A stretch of DNA of 64,000 nucleotides, from contig CM060121.1 in assembly GCA_030522415.1 (NCBI GenBank), positions 16,853,642 through 16,917,641 of the forward strand, given 5' to 3'. This document shows positions 58,019-64,000 of the stretch, in pieces. A program made the position numbers and the translations under genes. How positions within the stretch are numbered: position 1 is the stretch's first letter; every line of letters starts with the position of its first letter. A model generated the notes under the pieces. It searched no databases, was not told where the DNA came from, and saw only the letters and a program-made list of their open reading frames with translations. The stretch comes from Channallabes apus. Its lineage: Eukaryota > Chordata > Actinopteri > Siluriformes > Clariidae.

Positions 58019-58132
58019 CTGTGGGTTGGCGGTGATTGAGATCCTCAGCAATGTAACTTCCTCTATAACAATGAATACTGGTGAGGAGTCATAGGTCATG
58101 GCGGCCAACCATCGCTCAGTGAAGTCAGCTTG

Positions 58133-58160
58133 AATGGATGGATGGATGGATGGATGGAAT
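58133..58160. repeat. (TGGA)n tract
   Basis: About six TGGA units, the same unit as the Rex3 tail. It may be the remains of a LINE or SINE end. Confidence 0.8.
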
Positions 58161-58268
58161 GGATAAAATAGAACACTAAAAAAACCTTGGTTTCATTGTC
58201 AAACTCTTGTGCCACAATGCGATGTCCATCACTCAGAAAGCGATGTGTCTAGAGTGTCAGTCACTTAC

Positions 58269-58343
58269 CAAAGTCCTTCTTGCAATATTTCTTCATGGTG
58301 ACCTTCATTTTGCCCTTGGAGGCCTTGCAATGGGATTCGCAAT
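58269..58343 (-). CDS. ntn1: Netrin-1, penultimate coding exon
   Basis: These 75 bp, between acceptor CACAG|ATTGCG (58343) and donor TTTG|GTAAGT (58269), encode [20 protein letters not shown] followed by CKKDF. This is the start of the NTR domain, with three Cys and many Lys. Split codons on both sides (G|AT, G|CT) rejoin in frame with the neighbouring exons, which confirms the assignment. The order and spacing of Cys and the KASKGK and KKYCKKD motifs are as in netrin-1. Confidence 0.94.
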
Positions 58344-60898
58344 CTGTGAAAGGAAAGAGATGAAGAAAACAAATCAGGCAGAGATTTAAGAGAGGAATAA
58401 CCAACATAAGACTTTGGTACGTTCAAATTATACGAATTCAATCTGTCTTTTCAGGGGTGAAAATATATTGTGGGTGGAGCCATATAATGCATTTAAGCAC
58501 ATTTAAGGCATCTGGAAAGCCTAGATTTTGATTTAGGTTACATTAGTTGACAACATTTTATTCTCTGATTCTCATCCCTTCCTTTTTACACAGCTGTCCA
58601 ATGCTGCAAAATGTACTTTTATTGTTGTTATGCCATTCTTATTGTAGATAGTGTCTAAAGTAGTATTGTTCAATCCACACATCAAATACCCCAATGAGTG
58701 CCACATTAGATCAGATCTAAGCTCTTTTCTCACTGTTATTATTCAGTCTAGCTTCTTCATCCCCCACTCTGTCTCGGGCTCAATATTAACGATGTCAGTG
58801 CTGGAAGTAAAGAGGTCATTTAAACTCAATGGAAGGCCATTGAGAGGATTGGGAAGCGCTGCTGAGAGAGGTCTTCCCTCCAAGGCCCGTAATTTAATTC
58901 AAATCAGCAGAATTAAATTAGGCTACACTTCTTTCAGTTGCAGAACCTGGTCTAGATATCACATGGTAGAGTGAATCTTGGGCTGCATTAATCAGACTCC
59001 AGGTTTTTGATTAATACCACCTGAAGTTAGCATTTCTTTCTGAACGTGTCCAGAGTTCTGGAATCATCAGACATCAACCTCAGTGATGACCGCTGCCTTG
59101 TTGAGGCAATTTTGGACAGACGCTGAACTCCACCGAGGCCAGACTGAGCAGGAAAATGACTCCTCTGACGTCTCTCGACTGACAGAAATTGGAACCAGAA
59201 CGTCTCCCGGTGTGACTACCTCACATAGCGGTAATAACCTGAAGGCTTCTCGTTTTCTGAGGCGGATGGGGATGTTGGGGGTGCAGTGGAGGGGGGAGGA
59301 GGAAGAAGAAGAAGAGAAGGAGAGAGGGAAATGGGAGAAAGGGGACCTTTCAGCTTTCGCCTGAATATGGACAAACTTCATTATTTTCTCCAGGTCTCCG
59401 TTTAGCCCTCCCTTTTCATGGCCCTTTCTATTCCATGTGAATGAGGTTGCCTGGGCAATGGTGGGGCGGGAAAAAAACGCCACACCAAAAAGAAATTTAA
59501 AGGGGGAGTACGAGGGGGTTGGGGGGCTGGAAAGGGAGTAAGAAATAGAGAAGACGTATGGAGAGATTCAGAAGAACAACAAAATTTTTAATAACATTTG
59601 AGACATTTAAAGATGAAAGAAAAATGTCTGATAGTAACATAGTGTGAGAAAGAAGGAGAAAGCAGGAACAAGAGAGGGAGACACGAAAAGCGAATGAATT
59701 TGATGAAACCACATCGACCACGCCTCATTTTCATGTAAATGTAGTGTGGAGGAATGGGATGGCTTTGTGAGCCCGTGAGCCCCGTCCGCCTCCATCCTGC
59801 CCCTCTTTGATACACCCAGGCTGCCATTAGGGGGGCAACACAAAGCCCAGTGCTGCCCATCACACCCACAGGCCTCATTAACACCCGGCCCCTGCTGCGA
59901 GACAAATGCCCGCTTTGTAGAGGCTCTCGACAGAGGCCATGTTACAGTCTGCTGCTCCACCAGGGGACCACACCAGAGGTTGATTCACTACATGTTGCTG
60001 CTGCCATAATGACTGAATGGGGAATAGTTTCATAGTGCATTGCAAATCCACTTTTCTCAATATCCGCTAACCAATTATATATCATAACCTTCTACATACT
60101 GTACTTCACACTTCATTGTCAAGCAGCAAATTACCTAAAAATTCCATCTGATTGTGTTATCTTTAGTTGATTTGCTGGACACAATGGTGATTACTAGGCT
60201 CCTTTGGATCTGCCAGTGACCAGCCTGATGAGATAATAAGGTGTGAAAAGGAGCACGAGCGCATTGTGTCTAGTTAAAAGTGTGACTGAGAAACAAACCC
60301 AAGCAAATGAAGCATGTAATCAGATTAAGAATCCATCTGCTTTTGGCAAACAGCAGCTGGCGATGTGCTTAAACACGTCAAAAGAACCTGAACATTATAA
60401 TTTAATAAATGTCAGTAAAACGCAGACAAATGAGAACGCCTTGTTGTATATTAATATGAATAGATTTCATGAAGAATCACTGAGTCTGGAATGAACTTTG
60501 GTAAGGACTGGCCGCTTGTTCAGTATGCAGGTTGCATTTTCCATTGTGGAAAAACAAATGGGAATGAAAACCATGTACAGCTGCCGAAGAAAAGCTTTGT
60601 AAAAGGGGGGAAAAATCCTGAGAATTACTTTTTGGCATGCTTTATATGTCTTGCTATGGTTATGGTTTTAAGTTTAAGTGAGAATGAAGATGAAAGAAAA
60701 AGTAGAAGAGATGGAAAAAAAAGAAACAACAAGCTGCTTAAATAAATGCAAATGACATTGTGCTACAATGTTCCACTTGGTTGCGTCCAGTATGAGGCCT
60801 GATAGTATTTTAGATGAAGCGTCCTATTTTTTTCTTCAACTATAGAAACGTATCAACCTACAGTATAGAAACTTGATTTATTTTTTACTTTTACTCAC
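58344..60898 (-). other. ntn1: Netrin-1 intron between linker exon and NTR exon
   Basis: It has little recognisable repeat apart from a purine-rich GAA/GGA tract at about 59286-59345. 58650-59060 and 59700-60030 are balanced, unique-looking stretches, including CCGTAATTTAATTCAAATCA near 58888. Open frames here show no domain. Confidence 0.75.
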
Positions 60899-60952
60899 CT
60901 GATGGTTCTTCAGGACTGATGTACGTTGCAGTGGGGGATGCGACTGGAATCT
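60899..60952 (-). CDS. ntn1: Netrin-1, linker exon
   Basis: This 54-bp exon, between acceptor CTACAG|AGATTC (60952) and donor CATCAG|GTGAGT (60899), encodes IPVASPTATYISPEEPS plus split codons at each end. It is the Pro/Thr/Ser-rich linker between the third laminin-EGF repeat and the NTR domain. The previous exon ends in ...CIK and the next begins with DC, so the frame is continuous. The low-complexity linker is the least conserved part of netrin-1, and only its EEP end looks conserved. Confidence 0.92.
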
Positions 60953-62654
<1,702 letters not shown>

Positions 62655-63006
62655 TTAAAAAAGCAGTGGAACATTTGGAACATTTTCTAATTAAGAAAAT
62701 CTAAAACATTACACTTTTTAGACCCCTTCCACATGGATAGAGAGAATTAAGTTCATGTGTAGAATCAATTGAGCAATTACATAATTACTCTGACTAAGCT
62801 AGCAGGTATCTACATTTACAGTATTTACTAAAGGCTTTTTAGTTTTAATCTATTTATTCACAGAAACCCAACCATTTACATTGTCTTAAAGAATTAAAAT
62901 AATTTCCCCTAGTATTTATTTATTTATAGATTTAACAACTTTTGCATGACTGTAATCGTTTTGACCAAAACTAACCAAAACTTAATTTATAGTGATGATA
63001 ATATAC

Positions 63007-63050
<44 letters not shown>
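63007..63050. repeat. (ATCT)n microsatellite
   Basis: Eleven ATCT units in tandem. Confidence 0.95.
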
Positions 63051-63137
63051 GACACTCACTAAAATGAAATTACTTTTACATATGTACTAATGTTTTATAG
63101 CTTGTTTTAAAGAAACAAATAAATATCTCTGTCACTC

Positions 63138-63237
63138 TCTTACTCATTCTCTATAGTGCTTATCCTGTACAGCGTCGCAGGGAGGAGGTACACCCTGGAA
63201 GGGGTGCTAATTCATTGCAAGGGACAAGCACGCACAC

Positions 63238-63287
<50 letters not shown>

Positions 63288-63472
63288 ACACACTGCAGGC
63301 AATTTGGAAATTCCAATTAGACTAGACTGCATGTCTTTGGACTGTGGGAAGAAACAGAAGTGCATGGGGGAAATCCACCAAGCACGGGGAGAACTCCATG
63401 CACACAGACCCAAATTGGGAATCGAACCCTTTCCAATTCTAGAGGTGTGAAAGCACAGTGCTAGCCACATGC
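63138..63472 (-). repeat. S1 SINE, antisense, with expanded (CA)n
   Basis: Contains CTATAGTGCTTATCCTGTAC, a pure (CA)n at about 63235-63286, GGACTGTGGGAAGAAACAG, and the head with a B box on the minus strand (GGTTCGATTCC, reverse of 63419-63429). Nearly full length. Confidence 0.75.
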
Positions 63473-63776
63473 CTGTCTACAAATTAGTATATATACATAT
63501 ATAAAACAAATAGTCTATATATAAAACATGAAGTTGACAGCAAAATGAAAGAAATCCAAAATGCTCAAAAACCAGGTGTCAACTTCATGGTTTGCTTAAG
63601 ACATGGAAGTTTAAACCTTCTAAAATGAGGTTATAGATGAGCTGTTATACTGTATAAAAATAATGTACTCCTTTTGACCAATTAGATTTATGAGTGTGTT
63701 ATAAAGTCTATCAACTAATCATCTGTTTGTTAATGATCTTTTAACAATAGTCATTACAAAGTGTTACCTAGACGAA

Positions 63777-64000
63777 GTGCTCTGAAAACGTCTCGGGTTA
63801 CTTTGCAGTAACCCTGTTCCCTGAGAGGCGGGAACGAGATGCTGCGTTAGAACGCTTATGGGAACTATCTTGTCGCATTGCCGGCCATGAAGCATGTGTG
63901 GAAAAACGCCATTATCTGGCTACATATAACCTCGGTCAGGTGACGTCATCTGATTAGATCAGGTGGAGGTTATAAATACCGGAAAGCCGGCAACAAAACC
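63777..64000 (+). mobile_element. Start of an unidentified retroelement
   Basis: Two adjacent hairpins (GGGTTA 63795-63800 with TAACCC 63809-63814; GTTCCC 63816-63821 with GGGAAC 63830-63835) are followed by GAGATGCTGCGTTAGAACGC, GGTGACGTCATCTGATTAGA and a TATA box (TATAAATA, 63971-63978). I recall this layout as a common dispersed element of ostariophysan fishes (LTR or DIRS-type), but the rest lies outside the window and the class is unproven. Confidence 0.5.

Larger units (their letters stand above)
51785..58268 (-). other. ntn1: Netrin-1 last intron (6.5 kb)
   Basis: It holds a SINE-tail-like fragment (TTGTAAGTCGCTCAGGATAA, 52124 on), a (TAA)n at 53075-53100, the (AAT)n/(ATT)n block at 55799-55877, a 94-bp duplication, and a MITE between microsatellites (57.3-58.0 kb), listed separately. 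Stretches at 52300-52600, 53220-54080 and 54580-54750 have balanced, non-repetitive sequence and are candidates for regulatory elements. Confidence 0.8.

Noticed and set aside
59067..59483. 138-codon minus-strand frame in a netrin-1 intron
   Set aside because: Its Ser run comes from a GAA/GGA tract; no homology recognised and it lies in an intron on the coding strand.

Overview
The window looks like a teleost nuclear genome: two vertebrate genes with GT-AG introns, a CpG-island promoter, and a dense load of fish-type transposons (Tc1/mariner, hAT, Rex3, L1 and L2-like LINE pieces, tRNA-derived SINEs, long microsatellites). The repeat mix suggests an ostariophysan, perhaps a catfish, but that is a guess. 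No bacterial, organellar or viral gene was seen.

Both genes lie on the minus strand. At the left edge (260-874) is coding exon 1 of a USP43-type deubiquitinase, with its CpG-rich promoter up to about 1215. At the right (51462-62614) are the last four coding exons of netrin-1: the third laminin-EGF repeat, the linker and the C-terminal NTR domain. Human 17p13.1 has the same order and orientation (NTN1 ... USP43) with STX8 and CFAP52 between them. Here I find neither, only about 50 kb of repeats and unrecognised sequence.

The intergenic part by region: 1.5-4.3 kb, a SINE split by a hAT element; 5.6-10.6 kb, a duplicated SINE-bearing segment, an old MITE, and inside that a complete Tc1 transposon with an intact transposase and 107-bp near-perfect inverted repeats; 11.9-13.0 kb, a dead Tc1; 18.5-22 kb, a truncated Rex3, a full-length SINE, an L1 3' end and an RT fragment; 25.9-26.9 kb, LINE 3' ends; 29.2-33.7 kb, a non-autonomous hAT carrying a full-length Rex3 with one uninterrupted endonuclease-RT frame; 37.0-38.1 kb, small Tc1-type MITEs; 42.9-44.6 kb, a complete but dead Tc1; 48.2-48.8 kb, SINEs. 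The netrin introns hold a MITE flanked by microsatellites, a 94-bp duplication, non-repetitive candidate regulatory stretches and, at the right edge, the start of an unidentified retroelement.

The most interesting signal is no classical feature. The 7-mer TACWGTA (TACTGTA/TACAGTA) is strongly over-represented: about 69 by hand count, against roughly 14 expected from composition. In at least four places comparison with a related sequence shows it to be a 5-bp CWGTA insertion at a TA. That is the excision footprint expected of Tc1-type elements with CAG...CTG ends, and three such elements are present here. The window may thus preserve a record of past cut-and-paste excisions. A second theme is a SINE family whose 3' end matches the Rex3 3' end, suggesting a SINE-LINE partnership.
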